This document shows, piece by piece, positions 8,462 to 16,794 of a DNA stretch of 64,000 bases; positions within the stretch are counted from its first letter, which is position 1; the number at the start of each line of letters is the position of its first letter. The translations under genes and the position numbers were made by a program. The DNA comes from Xaviernesmea oryzae. Its GTDB lineage: Bacteria; Pseudomonadota; Alphaproteobacteria; Rhizobiales; Rhizobiaceae. The notes under the pieces were generated by a model. That model made no database searches, had not been told where the DNA came from, and was given only the letters and a program-made list of their open reading frames with translations. The stretch covers positions 1,388,001 through 1,452,000 of the forward strand of contig NZ_FXAF01000006.1 of the NCBI RefSeq assembly GCF_900177415.1. Direction: 5' to 3'.

Positions 8462-9343
8462 ATGGAAACCAGATTCTCCCGGCGCGGCCTGCTGAAATTC
8501 GCCGGCGCCACAGCCGTTGCGACCACGGCCTTCAAGGGCGCGCCTGTGGCAGCGGCGCCTGCGGCACCTGCGGCGAAACTCTTCTACACCGAGGCCGGCA
8601 CGGGCAGGAATGTGATGCTCCTGCACGGCTGGACCTGCGATTCCAACGATTGGATCGGGCAGTTTCCATTGTTCGAAAGCAAGTACCGCGTCGTCGCGCC
8701 CGATCTGCGCGGGCATGGAAGGTCGCAGATCATGCCATCGGGCGCCTATACGCCCGCCGATTACGTCGCCGATATCGAAACCCTGCTCGCAACCGGGTAT
8801 CCGGGCGAGAAGTTCGTCATCGTCGGCCACTCGATGGGCGGGCAGATCGCCGCCCGTCTTGCCCTCAAGCGGCCGGATCTGGTCGACGCTGTCGTGTCTG
8901 TCGACGGGGCGCTCGGATTTGGCGATGACGCAGCCCAGTTGTTCGACAAGACCGTCCGCGACCTGAACGCCGGCGATCCCGGCCTCGTGGTGCCGGCTCT
9001 GTTCCAGCTCGTCTATGATGCGGCGACCGATCCGGCATTCAAGTGCTGGCACGCGAGGCGCGTCCAGGGCATGCCGGACCACGTCGTGCGAGAGACCTTC
9101 GGCCCGCTCTTCTTCGGAGCGGAGCAGGTCGGCGTCGGAGAGGCGAGCGCGAGATTCTGCGAGCGGCTGAAAGTGCCCGTCTATCACCTGTGTCGCGATC
9201 CCGCCCAGGCGGACCGCATGCGGCCATGGTTCTCGCACCCGAAGTCGAAAGTCGATCTATGGTCCAATGCAGGCCACTGGATCATGCAGGACCGCCGGGA
9301 GGACGCAAATGCGGCGATCACCGCCTGGATCGATGCGCTTTAG
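8462..9343 (+). CDS. Tat-exported alpha/beta hydrolase
   Basis: 293 residues with a twin-arginine signal (S-R-R-G-L-L-K at 6-12, hydrophobic stretch to about 33), so export of the folded enzyme to the periplasm is expected. The hydrolase fold is shown by L-L-H-G-W (oxyanion region, about 53), the nucleophile elbow GHSMGG (Ser124) and N-A-G-H-W near the C-terminus with the catalytic His. The substrate is unknown; relatives include chloroperoxidase/esterase types. The divergent HxlR gene suggests induction by an electrophile or aldehyde. Confidence 0.85.
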   Translation: METRFSRRGLLKFAGATAVATTAFKGAPVAAAPAAPAAKLFYTEAGTGRNVMLLHGWTCDSNDWIGQFPLFESKYRVVAPDLRGHGRSQIMPSGAYTPADYVADIETLLATGYPGEKFVIVGHSMGGQIAARLALKRPDLVDAVVSVDGALGFGDDAAQLFDKTVRDLNAGDPGLVVPALFQLVYDAATDPAFKCWHARRVQGMPDHVVRETFGPLFFGAEQVGVGEASARFCERLKVPVYHLCRDPAQADRMRPWFSHPKSKVDLWSNAGHWIMQDRREDANAAITAWIDAL

Positions 9344-9482
9344 GACCATAGTACAGGCGATCCGCCGGTTCACCGATTCGACCGGCGCGAATTTGCGCCT
9401 ATATTTACGGCTTCCCACTGGCTTGGTGGCCGGACAGTGTGTATTACTTTGACGTCAACGTCAGATTTCGAGGAGAATCTTT

Positions 9483-9872
9483 ATGAACGAGCTGGTTACC
9501 CGCGTTGCTGATAATGTCGGCATCGCTCCCGACGTCGCCGAAAAGGCGGTCGGCATGATGCTCGGTTTCCTGCAGCGCGAGGCCGATGACGGCGCGGTCG
9601 CCAGGATGATCGAGGCCATCCCGGGCGCGACGGAACTGGTCGCCCAGTTCAACGGCGAGGGGAGCGGCAACGGCGGCCTGCTCGGCGGCTTGATGTCGAG
9701 CTTCGGCGGCGGCGTCATGGCGCTCGGCCAGCAGTTGATGAGCCAGGGCCTCGGCATGGGCGAGATCACCGCGCTTGCCAAGGAGACGATCGCGATCGCC
9801 CGCGAGCACGCCGGCGACGAGGTGGTCGATACCGTCGTCGCCTCCGTTCCGGGCCTTTCCCAGTTCGTTTGA
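9483..9872 (+). CDS. Conserved small helical protein (DUF2267/DUF2780-like)
   Basis: 129 residues, mostly helical, with a Gly-rich centre (about 60-80, G-L-L-G-G-L-M-S-S-F-G-G-G) between two helical halves. The family is not firmly recognised; it resembles small proteins of DUF2267/DUF2780 type found widely in alphaproteobacteria. No signal peptide or catalytic motif. AGGAGAAT precedes the ATG. A TGACGTCA palindrome at 9450 just upstream may be a regulatory site. Two hairpins follow the gene. Confidence 0.7.
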   Translation: MNELVTRVADNVGIAPDVAEKAVGMMLGFLQREADDGAVARMIEAIPGATELVAQFNGEGSGNGGLLGGLMSSFGGGVMALGQQLMSQGLGMGEITALAKETIAIAREHAGDEVVDTVVASVPGLSQFV

Positions 9873-9910
9873 GGCCGCGGCATCGCCCGATACGAAAGTT
9901 GTTGACTTTC

Positions 9911-9967
9911 AAACGGCTTGAGCGCATGCCGTTTGGTGAAGCGGCGCCCGTCCGGGCGCCGTTCTTT
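9911..9967 (+). terminator. Double hairpin terminator after the 9483 gene
   Basis: AAACGGC ... GCCGTTT (9911-9934) is followed by the strong stem GGCGCCCG-TC-CGGGCGCC (9943-9960) and GTTCTTT. The second hairpin with its T-rich tail is a good rho-independent terminator. It separates the small helical protein from the corA leader. Confidence 0.75.
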
Positions 9968-10021
9968 CAAAGGACAAGAGAGATGAACCCCGACAGTCGA
10001 AGTTCGACGTCAATATACCGA

Positions 10022-10100
10022 CCCGTCCTTTCGGGGCTCTGATCCTTTCTTTGGGGATACGCGCTCCTGAAGGACCGATGGTCCGAGAAAAGGAGCTGTC
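10022..10100 (+). promoter_or_regulatory. Structured 5' leader of corA with sequestered Shine-Dalgarno
   Basis: CCCG-tccttt-CGGG (10022-10035) forms a first hairpin. Then GCTCCT (10063-10068) pairs with AGGAGC (10091-10096), which is the corA ribosome site, and this stem encloses a perfect inner stem GGACC-GAT-GGTCC (10072-10084). The fold would hide the start region of a magnesium transporter gene. A metal-responsive or other translational switch is inferred; it matches no leader family known to me. Confidence 0.5.
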
Positions 10101-11150
10101 ATGCTGCGTATCCATGCCTATGACATCGACCGCCTTGTGCCGGTTGCGTCCGATACGCCCGCCGTCGCCATGGCGCCCGCTGCCGCGGGAAGTGCCGCAA
10201 TCGCGCTCGACGCGAATGCGCCGGCTCAGCCGCCCGTCGTCTGGTACGACCTCATCAACCCCACGCCGGAGGAGGAGCGTTCCGTCGGCGAGGCGCTCGG
10301 CATTGCCGTGCCGACCATGGACGAGATGGAGGACATCGAGCTTTCCGCTCGGCTCTACCAGGAGGACGGGGCGGAGTTCATGACCATGACGGTGCTGACC
10401 CGGCCGGATGCCGGCACGCCGCGCAAGGTTCCCGTCACCTTCATCATCAAGGGCCAGGCGCTGGTGACCGTGCGCTATTCCGAGCCGCGCCCGTTCGACG
10501 CCTTTCTCGCGCGTGCCCGCCGCGCCAACGGCGCCGGCCTGCATTGCGGCAATGGCGAGCTCATCATGGCGGGGCTGATCGAGGCGGTGATCGATCGCAT
10601 GGCCGATACGCTGGAGCGGCTCGGCAGCGACATCGACCAGATTTCCCAGGAGGTCTTCAGCGCCAAGGCCGCGAAGGTCAACAAGAAGACGCGCGACCTT
10701 CAGGAACTGATCCGTGAGATCGGCCAGACGGGGGAATTCCTGACGGTCGTGCGGGAAAGCCTGGTCAGCGTCGCGCGCGTGGTGGCCTATTACAGCGCGC
10801 TCGACGGCCTCGACCGCAAGCTCGCCAAGGAGCTTCGCCAGCGCCTCAAGCTCTTGCAGCGAGATGCGGCCTCGCTCGGCGATCACTCTGCGTTTCTGTC
10901 CGGCAAGATCAATTTCCTGCTGGATGCGACGCTGGGCCTGATCAACCTCGAGCAGAACCAGATCATCAAGATCTTCTCGGTCGCCGCGGTTGTCTTCCTG
11001 CCGCCGACGCTGGTGGCCTCGGTCTACGGCATGAATTTCGAGATCCAGCCGGAGCTGAAATGGCACTACGGCTATCCGATGGCGCTCGTCCTGATGGTGG
11101 TCTCGATGATCCTGCCCTACCTCTATTTCAAGAGAAAGGGATGGCTGTAG
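10101..11150 (+). CDS. corA: CorA family magnesium/divalent cation transporter
   Basis: 349 residues. The large N-terminal cytosolic domain is followed by two C-terminal membrane helices (about 283-307 and 326-343) joined by the diagnostic GMN motif (310-312) in the loop Y-G-M-N-F. The cytosolic part carries the alpha-helical stalk (K-T-R-D-L-Q-E-L-I-R). It forms pentameric Mg2+ channels in the inner membrane. AGGAG precedes the ATG but can pair with upstream leader sequence, suggesting translational control. Confidence 0.95.
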   Translation: MLRIHAYDIDRLVPVASDTPAVAMAPAAAGSAAIALDANAPAQPPVVWYDLINPTPEEERSVGEALGIAVPTMDEMEDIELSARLYQEDGAEFMTMTVLTRPDAGTPRKVPVTFIIKGQALVTVRYSEPRPFDAFLARARRANGAGLHCGNGELIMAGLIEAVIDRMADTLERLGSDIDQISQEVFSAKAAKVNKKTRDLQELIREIGQTGEFLTVVRESLVSVARVVAYYSALDGLDRKLAKELRQRLKLLQRDAASLGDHSAFLSGKINFLLDATLGLINLEQNQIIKIFSVAAVVFLPPTLVASVYGMNFEIQPELKWHYGYPMALVLMVVSMILPYLYFKRKGWL

Positions 11151-11177
11151 CCACTTCCTCTTTTTGAGGGAAGGCGT

Positions 11178-11204
11178 CCCCTCTCCCCGCATGCGGGGAG
11201 AGGG
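11178..11204. repeat. GC-rich palindrome of the CTCCCC repeat class
   Basis: CCCTCTCCCCGC-ATG-CGGGGAGAGGG-like symmetry, followed by AGGGTGAGGGG, lies between the convergent corA and hydrolase genes. It shares the core with the larger repeats at 16.7, 47.0 and 59.3-60.1 kb. It could act as a bidirectional terminator although it lacks a T-tract. Confidence 0.6.
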
Positions 11205-11241
11205 CTAGGGTGAGGGGCAAATCCCCGAGGCCGGCCACCTC

Positions 11242-12546
11242 CTACTGCCCCGCCGCCTGCGGCTCATAGTCCATGATGAAGCGGCAAGGCTCGTTGTCGT
11301 AACGGGTGCTCGCGGCCTGGCACGTCTCGGCGATCGATGCGGGACTTGGTTTCTCGCCCTTGTCGATCCAGTCCACCATGGCGGCGAAGACCGCCGCATA
11401 TTGCGGCGTCGAGAGCTTGCTGTGCTGGTTCTCGTCGGTAAAGGTCTGGACGAGCAGATCGGCATTGCCGGCTTTCGCGACCGTCTCGCGATATTGGGCT
11501 TCCAATTCCACGAACGCGGTCGGATCGTTCCTGGCATGCATGGAAATCGTCGGGGCGATGATCGCGCCCGTCAGGTCCGCGTCATAGGCGAGCAGCCGCC
11601 GGGCTTCCGCGTCGGCGCTGAACCGCTCCACGCCCTCGTTGAGGGCCGCATCGTCATCCGAGCCGGAATAGACGGTCTTCGAATTGTCGAACGGATTCTT
11701 GCCGTCCAGCCGCCTCCACACGATGTCCTGGAAGAGATTGGTGGCCCAGGCGAGATGCCCTACGAGGCTGCCCTCCGGCACCTTGGTGACGGCGAGGATA
11801 TTGGCGAGGTTTTTCGCTTGTTCCGGCGAGCGTTTGTCCTTGGCGAGGGAAACGCCGGTGCATTCGTCGATACGCTTTTCAAGCTCTGCGCGCGACATCT
11901 TCTCGCCCTTCGGCAAGCCCTGCCATACGGGATATTGCGCCTCCTTCGGCCGCGGATGGTTCTTGCAGTAATACTGGTAGACGGCGCGAAGGTCGGCGCG
12001 GAAGCCATAGGAGCCGGTGCCGCCGCCGAGCACGCCGCTCGTCAGCACCACGCCGTCGTAATTCCTTTTGCCGTCCGCATCGAGCGCATAGAGTTCGGCC
12101 GCCTTGGCGGCGACATTGGCGCCCCAGGATTGGCCGTGCAGCAGGGTCAGCTTTGGTTCGCCGAGCAGCTTTTCAGCGATCTGGCGGACATTTTCCGTAT
12201 CTTCCGCCGCCATTCGCACGCCGTAACCCTCCCGGCGATAATTGGAACCGGCCCAGGCATAGCCTTCCTCGACGGTCACGGCGAACCGTTCGAGATCCTC
12301 GACGGGATCGTCTGGTTCGGGTTTTGCGGTGCGCGGTCCGCCGTGCGAGTGCACGACGAGAATGCCGTTCCAGTTCCGGGGCTTGGCGATCCAGTAAAAG
12401 GCGCCGTTCTGATCGGCGCCTGCAAAGCATTCGGTCCCTTCCGGAAGCGTTTCCGGGCAATCCTTCTTCTCCTGCCCAAGGGCCGGCAATGCCGCAGGCA
12501 GGGACATGACGGCGGCGAAAGCCACCAAGGCCAATAGATGCTTCAT
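11242..12546 (-). CDS. Secreted alpha/beta hydrolase
   Basis: 434 residues with a signal peptide (1-24, cleaved near A-L-G-Q). The fold shows V-V-H-S-H-G-G (about 64-70) and the nucleophile elbow H-G-Q-S-W-G (Ser140); the acid and histidine are probably in H-A-R-N-D-P and D-E-N-Q-H-S-K in the last third. It probably acts as a periplasmic esterase or peptidase; the substrate is unknown. The ATG at 12546 follows AAGGAGGAG; upstream in-frame starts have no good site. Cysteines near both ends suggest disulfides. Confidence 0.8.
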   Translation of the reverse strand: MKHLLALVAFAAVMSLPAALPALGQEKKDCPETLPEGTECFAGADQNGAFYWIAKPRNWNGILVVHSHGGPRTAKPEPDDPVEDLERFAVTVEEGYAWAGSNYRREGYGVRMAAEDTENVRQIAEKLLGEPKLTLLHGQSWGANVAAKAAELYALDADGKRNYDGVVLTSGVLGGGTGSYGFRADLRAVYQYYCKNHPRPKEAQYPVWQGLPKGEKMSRAELEKRIDECTGVSLAKDKRSPEQAKNLANILAVTKVPEGSLVGHLAWATNLFQDIVWRRLDGKNPFDNSKTVYSGSDDDAALNEGVERFSADAEARRLLAYDADLTGAIIAPTISMHARNDPTAFVELEAQYRETVAKAGNADLLVQTFTDENQHSKLSTPQYAAVFAAMVDWIDKGEKPSPASIAETCQAASTRYDNEPCRFIMDYEPQAAGQ

Positions 12547-12717
12547 GGAAAACTCCTCCTTCTCCACCATGAGGAGGCTATTCCGGTGTGTTTGCGGGAG
12601 GCAACCGGGGTGAGGGGTCGGATTGCGCACCGGATGCGATTCCGCACCTGCGAATGTTCCGCATTCTGCCCAACCGGGGTCAGGGATGGGTGGAAAATTA
12701 CCCATCGGCGGCGGGTA

Positions 12718-12972
12718 TTACCTTTTCGCCAGCCAGTCCCGCAATGCGTCGTTGATGCGGGACTGCCAGCCGGGCCCATCCGCTCGAAAGCGCTCCAGGA
12801 CATCCGCATCCAGTCGGATCGTCGTGGAAACCTTGGTGCGATCGCTTTTTGGCCGCCCCCGTTGAACGGGTGCCTCCGCAAGCTTCTCCGCCCAGGGGCT
12901 TTCCGTCAGGTCGGGGGCGTCGTCATCAATGGTGGGCCAGTCTGGGGCCATAGGCTTTCTGTTCCCGGTCAT
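12718..12972 (-). CDS. brnA: BrnA-type antitoxin (orphaned)
   Basis: 84 residues. The C-terminal half (S-T-T-I-R-L-D-A-D-V-L-E-R-F ... R-I-N-D-A-L-R-D-W-L) is the ribbon-helix-helix of BrnA, which neutralises the ribonuclease BrnT and represses its own promoter. The gene begins inside the broken brnT, as in normal brnTA operons where toxin comes first. The antitoxin frame is intact although its toxin is not. Confidence 0.85.
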   Translation of the reverse strand: MTGNRKPMAPDWPTIDDDAPDLTESPWAEKLAEAPVQRGRPKSDRTKVSTTIRLDADVLERFRADGPGWQSRINDALRDWLAKR

Positions 12973-13203
12973 TGGCCTTCCTCATGCTGATGATGCGCTG
13001 ATCGTCTCCCCGGTGCGTCCAGACCAGAACGACCAACCGTTATTTAGGAAGCCCACGGTGAAATAGCGCGTTTCTACCTAATCGATCCGATCGTCTTCGA
13101 TCGTCAGGTGCGGGCCATCGAATACCTTACCCGCATCGGAAAAATCCAGGCCTCGCTGCTCGAGGGTCAGAAGCCGCTTCACCGGATCGAATAGGATCGC
13201 CAT
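12926..13203 (-). pseudogene. brnT: brnT toxin pseudogene (nonsense codon and frameshift)
   Basis: Reading leftwards from the ATG at 13203, the sequence gives a good BrnT N-terminus (MAILFDPVKRLLTLEQRGLD then D-A-G-K-V-F-D-G-P-H-L-T-I-E-D-D-R-I-D), then a TAG at 13078-13080 where BrnT has Tyr, then V-E-T-R-Y-F-T-V-G-F-L-N-N-G. A frameshift follows; the rest (L-V-V-L-V-W-T-H-R-G-D-D-Q-R-I-I-S-M-R-K-A-N-D-R-E) is in another frame and runs to the stop at 12926. Two independent lesions mean the RNase is inactive. Confidence 0.85.
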
Positions 13204-13259
13204 TTATCGTTACTACAGAAAATATGGATTTTCCAGTATTGTGCGCGAAGAGGGCATTC

Positions 13260-13294
13260 ACAAAAAAAATGCGCCGGAGCAATCCAGCGCATTT
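13260..13294 (-). terminator. Rho-independent terminator for the 13313-14140 reductase
   Basis: On the minus strand AAATGCGC pairs with GCGCATTT (13267-13294, 12-nt loop) and is followed by a run of T (complement of the A-run at 13262-13269). It lies 18 bp past the aldo/keto reductase stop. Strong stem plus T-tract. Confidence 0.8.
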
Positions 13295-13312
13295 CATGTC
13301 GTTTTGCAACGT

Positions 13313-14140
13313 TTAGCTGTCCCATTCCGGCGCCAGATGGCCGGGGCTGACGATGCGGCCGTTCGGCTTCGCGAGGCCGTGGATCGCTTCCATCTCTTCG
13401 AGCGACAGCGCGAAATCGAAGACGTCGAAGTTCTCGGGCAGGCGGGAGACGGTCGCGGTCTTGGAAAGCGCGATGACGTCCTTCTGCTGGATCGCCCAGC
13501 GCAACGTCACCTGCGCCGCCGTCTTGCCGTGCTTGGCGCCGATCTCCTTCAGGAGCGGGTCGTTCGGCACCTTGCCGTCGGCCATCAGGTAGTAGGCGGT
13601 CACCGACATGCCGTGCTTGCGGGCTTCCGTCAGGACCTTGGTCTGGTCGAGATAGGGATGGTATTCCACCTGGTTGGTGGCGATCGGCGCATCGGAAAGC
13701 TTGACGGCTTCCGCCATCAGCGCGGTCGAGAAGTTGGAGACGCCGATATTCTTCACCTTGCCGGCCTGTCTGAGCTCGTTGAGCGCGCCGATGCGGTCGG
13801 CAAGCGGCATCTCGCTCTGCGGCCAGTGGAGCAGCAGCAGGTCGACGTAATCCGTCTTGAGTTTCTTCAGGCTCTCGTCGACCGAGGCGATGAAGGCGCC
13901 GTGGCCGACCTTGTCCACCCAGACCTTGGTGGTGAGGAAGATATCGGCGCGCGGAATGCCGGAATTGGCGATCGCTTCGCCGACGGAAGCTTCGTTGCCG
14001 TAGATCTGCGCGGTGTCGACATGCCGGAAGCCGAGTTTCAGGGCTTCCGGCAGCACGCGGGCCACGTCTGCATCGGGCATGCGGAAGGTGCCGAAACCGA
14101 GGGCGGGAATATTGGCGCCGTTGGCGCTGACGGTGAACAT
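13313..14140 (-). CDS. Aldo/keto reductase (2,5-diketogluconate reductase type)
   Basis: 275 residues with the AKR5-like signature: G-F-R-H-V-D-T-A-Q-I-Y-G-N-E (catalytic Asp and Tyr), T-T-K-V-W (Lys), L-L-L-L-H-W-P (His), G-V-S-N-F, and a C-terminal NADPH site I-A-L-S-K-T. It reduces carbonyls with NADPH. The ATG at 14140 has AGGAG upstream; a TTG at 14281 used by longer readings has no support. A second AKR gene and an MFS gene lie directly upstream on the same strand. Confidence 0.9.
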   Translation of the reverse strand: MFTVSANGANIPALGFGTFRMPDADVARVLPEALKLGFRHVDTAQIYGNEASVGEAIANSGIPRADIFLTTKVWVDKVGHGAFIASVDESLKKLKTDYVDLLLLHWPQSEMPLADRIGALNELRQAGKVKNIGVSNFSTALMAEAVKLSDAPIATNQVEYHPYLDQTKVLTEARKHGMSVTAYYLMADGKVPNDPLLKEIGAKHGKTAAQVTLRWAIQQKDVIALSKTATVSRLPENFDVFDFALSLEEMEAIHGLAKPNGRIVSPGHLAPEWDS

Positions 14141-14249
14141 CGATGGAACTCCTGTGGGAGGCCCGGCACGCAGCCGGGCCGGGAAGGATAGGCCCATACT
14201 ACATGGACCGATTCTGTGACGGATCAACCTCCGTCTTTCGAGGTGCGGG

Positions 14250-15287
14250 TCACCCGGCGATAGGCGGGTTGAGACGCGCAAAACCCTCCTGCCGCCGATA
14301 AGGGAAATGCGGATAGGGCGCGGTCACGGCGCTGGCCCGATCGAGTTTTTCGATCTGCTCCTTCGTCAGCGACCAGCCGACGGCGCCGAGGTTCTGGCGA
14401 AGCTGTTCCTCGTTGCGGGCGCCGATGATGACGGAGGATACGGTCGGACGGCTGACGAGCCAGTTGATCGCCACCTGCGGCACGGTCTTCGCAGTCTCCG
14501 CCGCGACCTCTTCCAGGGCGTCGACCACCCGGAAAAGCAGTTCGTCTTCCACCGGCGGGCCGAAATCCGCCGTTTCATGCAGGCGGCTGCCGGCCGGAAG
14601 CGGCTTGCCGCGGCTGATCTTGCCGGTCAGGCGCCCCCAGCCGAGCGGGCTCCAGACCAGCGCGCCGAGTCCCTGGTCGGCTCCGAGCGGCATAAGGTCC
14701 CATTCGTAGTCGCGGCCGACCAGCGAATAATAGACCTGGTGGGCGACATAGCGCGTCCAGCCGTGCCTGTCGGCCGCGGCGAGCGATTTCATGATCTGCC
14801 AGCCGGAGAAATTGGAGACGCCGGTATAGCGAAGCTTGCCGTCCTGAACGAGCCGGTCGAGCGTCGAGACCACTTCCTCGACGGGCGTCGAGGCGTCGAA
14901 GGCGTGCAGCTGGAAGATATCGATATGGTCGGTGCCGAGCCGCTTCAGCGCCGCCTCCACCGAGCGGATCAGCCGCGAGCGGGAAGAGCCCCGGTCGTTG
15001 GCCCCGTCGCCCGTCGGCAGGCTGGCCTTGGTGGAGATGAGGACGGCATCGCGCCGGCCTTTGATCGCTTTGCCCAGCACGTCTTCCGAAGCGCCGTTGG
15101 AATAGACGTCGGCCGTGTCGAACAGGTTGACGCCGGCTTCGAGGCAGATGTCGACGAGGCGGCGGGCTTCCTCGACATCGGTCGTGCCCCAATGGCTGAA
15201 GAGCGGACCGGAGCCCCCGAACGTGCCGGCTCCGAAGCTGAGCACCGGGACCCTGAGGCCGGATGCGCCGAGATTGCGGTATTCCAT
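14250..15287 (-). CDS. Aldo/keto reductase (YghZ/AKR11-14-like)
   Basis: 345 residues. The order of motifs is M-E-Y-R-N-L-G-x-S-G-L-x-V at the N-terminus, F-D-T-A-D-V-Y-S-N-G (catalytic Asp, Tyr), I-S-T-K, I-D-I-F-Q-L-H and G-V-S-N-F, ending with S-S-V-I-I-G-A-R for cofactor binding. It lies 26 bp after the MFS gene, so the two are probably cotranscribed, with the pump exporting or importing a related carbonyl compound. AGGGAGAAAG precedes the ATG. Confidence 0.9.
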   Translation of the reverse strand: MEYRNLGASGLRVPVLSFGAGTFGGSGPLFSHWGTTDVEEARRLVDICLEAGVNLFDTADVYSNGASEDVLGKAIKGRRDAVLISTKASLPTGDGANDRGSSRSRLIRSVEAALKRLGTDHIDIFQLHAFDASTPVEEVVSTLDRLVQDGKLRYTGVSNFSGWQIMKSLAAADRHGWTRYVAHQVYYSLVGRDYEWDLMPLGADQGLGALVWSPLGWGRLTGKISRGKPLPAGSRLHETADFGPPVEDELLFRVVDALEEVAAETAKTVPQVAINWLVSRPTVSSVIIGARNEEQLRQNLGAVGWSLTKEQIEKLDRASAVTAPYPHFPYRRQEGFARLNPPIAG

Positions 15288-15313
15288 GATCTTTCTCCCT
15301 TGGGTCCGGAGGT

Positions 15314-16504
15314 TCATTCGGCCGGGCAGGCGAGGGCGGCGGTTTCCGCGCTGCGCTTGTCGAGCCGGATCGCGAAGAGCGCGACGGCAAGGGCAGCGAT
15401 CGGCACCAGGCCGGCGACCAACGTGACCGAGCCGAGGCCGGGACCGTGGTCGATGACGATGCCGCCGAGCCAGGCGCCGATCGCATTGCCGAGATTGAAG
15501 GCTGCGATGTTGAAGGACGAGGCCAGGCCCTGGCCGGCGCCTTCGGCCTTCTGCAGCACCCACATCTGCAAGGGCGAGACGGTCGCGAAGGCGGCGGCGC
15601 CGAAGAGGCCGATGGCGATCACGGCGAGGACCGGCTGGTGGATCGCGGCGGTCATGGCGAGAAGCACGACGGAGAGCGCCACGAGGCTGGCGACGACGGT
15701 CGGCACCAGACGCCGGTCGGCCAGCCAGCCGCCGAGAAGGTTGCCGACGACGAGCCCGCCGCCGAAGACGAGCAGGATCGGCGAGACGGCGGCTTCCGAA
15801 AAGCCGGTGATCTCGGTCAGGATCGGTGCGATATAGGTGAAGCCCGCGAAGACGCCGACCCAGGAAAGCACGGTGGTCAGCAAGCCGAGGATCACGGCGC
15901 GGCGGCCGAGCACGGCCAGCACGCCCTGCGAGCCTTCCTCCTGCCGGTCGTCGCTGGCCTTGTCCTTCGGGACGAGGGCGGCGATCACGGCAAGCGCCAC
16001 GACGCCGATGGCGGTCACCGCGAAGAAGGTCGAGCGCCATCCATAGGCCTGGCCGAGCCAGGTGCCGAAGGGCACGCCGAGGATGTTGGCGACCGTCAGG
16101 CCGGTGAACATGATGGCGATCGCCGAAGCCTTCTTGTTGGGCGCGACGAGGCTGGTGGCGACGACGGAGCCGACGCCGAAGAAGGAGGCATGCGCGAAGG
16201 CGGTGAGCACGCGGGCCGCCATCAGCGTCCAGTAGTCGGGCGCGAGCGCGCAGGCGAGATTGCCGATGGTGAAGACCACCATCAGGCTCATCAGCAGCGT
16301 CTTCTTCGACCATCTGCCGGCGATCGCGCCGAGCAGCGGCGCGCCGATCACGACGCCGAGCGCATAACCGGAAATGAGCAGCCCGGCCGCCGAAATCGAC
16401 ACGCCGAGATCGGCGCTGACGTCGATGAGCAGCCCCATGATGACGAATTCCGTGACGCCGATCCCGAAGGCCCCGGCCGTCAGGGCATAGAGAGCAAGTG
16501 GCAT
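15314..16504 (-). CDS. MFS efflux transporter (AraJ/chloramphenicol-exporter-like DHA1)
   Basis: 396 residues, 12 predicted helices. The first helices contain G-I-G-V-T-E-F-V-I-M-G-L-L and a G-R-W-S-K-K loop, typical of the AraJ/CmlA-like DHA1 group. It probably exports sugars or drugs across the inner membrane. The gene is the first of an operon with an aldo/keto reductase and is divergent from a LysR gene, which likely regulates it. Confidence 0.9.
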   Translation of the reverse strand: MPLALYALTAGAFGIGVTEFVIMGLLIDVSADLGVSISAAGLLISGYALGVVIGAPLLGAIAGRWSKKTLLMSLMVVFTIGNLACALAPDYWTLMAARVLTAFAHASFFGVGSVVATSLVAPNKKASAIAIMFTGLTVANILGVPFGTWLGQAYGWRSTFFAVTAIGVVALAVIAALVPKDKASDDRQEEGSQGVLAVLGRRAVILGLLTTVLSWVGVFAGFTYIAPILTEITGFSEAAVSPILLVFGGGLVVGNLLGGWLADRRLVPTVVASLVALSVVLLAMTAAIHQPVLAVIAIGLFGAAAFATVSPLQMWVLQKAEGAGQGLASSFNIAAFNLGNAIGAWLGGIVIDHGPGLGSVTLVAGLVPIAALAVALFAIRLDKRSAETAALACPAE

Positions 16505-16594
16505 GAGGGTAGTCCTTGTCCTGGGGAGGAATTGATGCGCCGCAATATCGTTCCGGAGGACTTGCCTGTGTAGCGGTGGAGGTGGATAATCATT

Positions 16595-16611
16595 TGTGAA
16601 ATTGTTTCACA
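16595..16611. promoter_or_regulatory. Palindromic operator upstream of the MFS-AKR operon
   Basis: TGTGAAA-TTG-TTTCACA is a perfect 7+3+7 dyad with the T-N11-A spacing favoured by LysR regulators. It lies 90 bp upstream of the MFS start and 183 bp upstream of the LysR start. It is a good candidate for the site through which the divergent LysR protein controls the pump operon. Confidence 0.65.
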
Positions 16612-16627
16612 GATTAAAGTGCGTTGT

Positions 16628-16768
16628 GCCGAGCCGCCCCCTCACCCGGCCTCCGCTGCGCTCGGCCACCCTCTCCCCGAGGGGAGAGGAGGGGATAGAG
16701 ACGGCGCGGCAATCCCTTCTCCCCGGCGGGGAGAAGGTGCCGGCAGGCGGATGAGGGGGCTGCGACGG
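16628..16768. repeat. CTCCCC-class palindromic repeat, paired copies
   Basis: Two palindromes (CCCTCTCCCCGAGGGGAGAGG near 16670 and CCTTCTCCCCGGCGGGGAGAAGG near 16713) are flanked by CCCCCTCACCCGGC at the left and CGGATGAGGGGG at the right in inverted orientation. The same parts make the array at 59.3-60.1 kb. The element sits between the operator and the LysR start, so it will be transcribed as part of the lysR leader. Confidence 0.75.
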
Positions 16769-16794
16769 TCACTAAAAGCCTAGGAGAACCACCC

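Noticed and set aside
14250..16313. An apparent fusion of the MFS region with the aldo/keto reductase
   Set aside because: The upstream part is an out-of-frame shadow of the MFS gene; the reductase has its own ribosome site at 15287.
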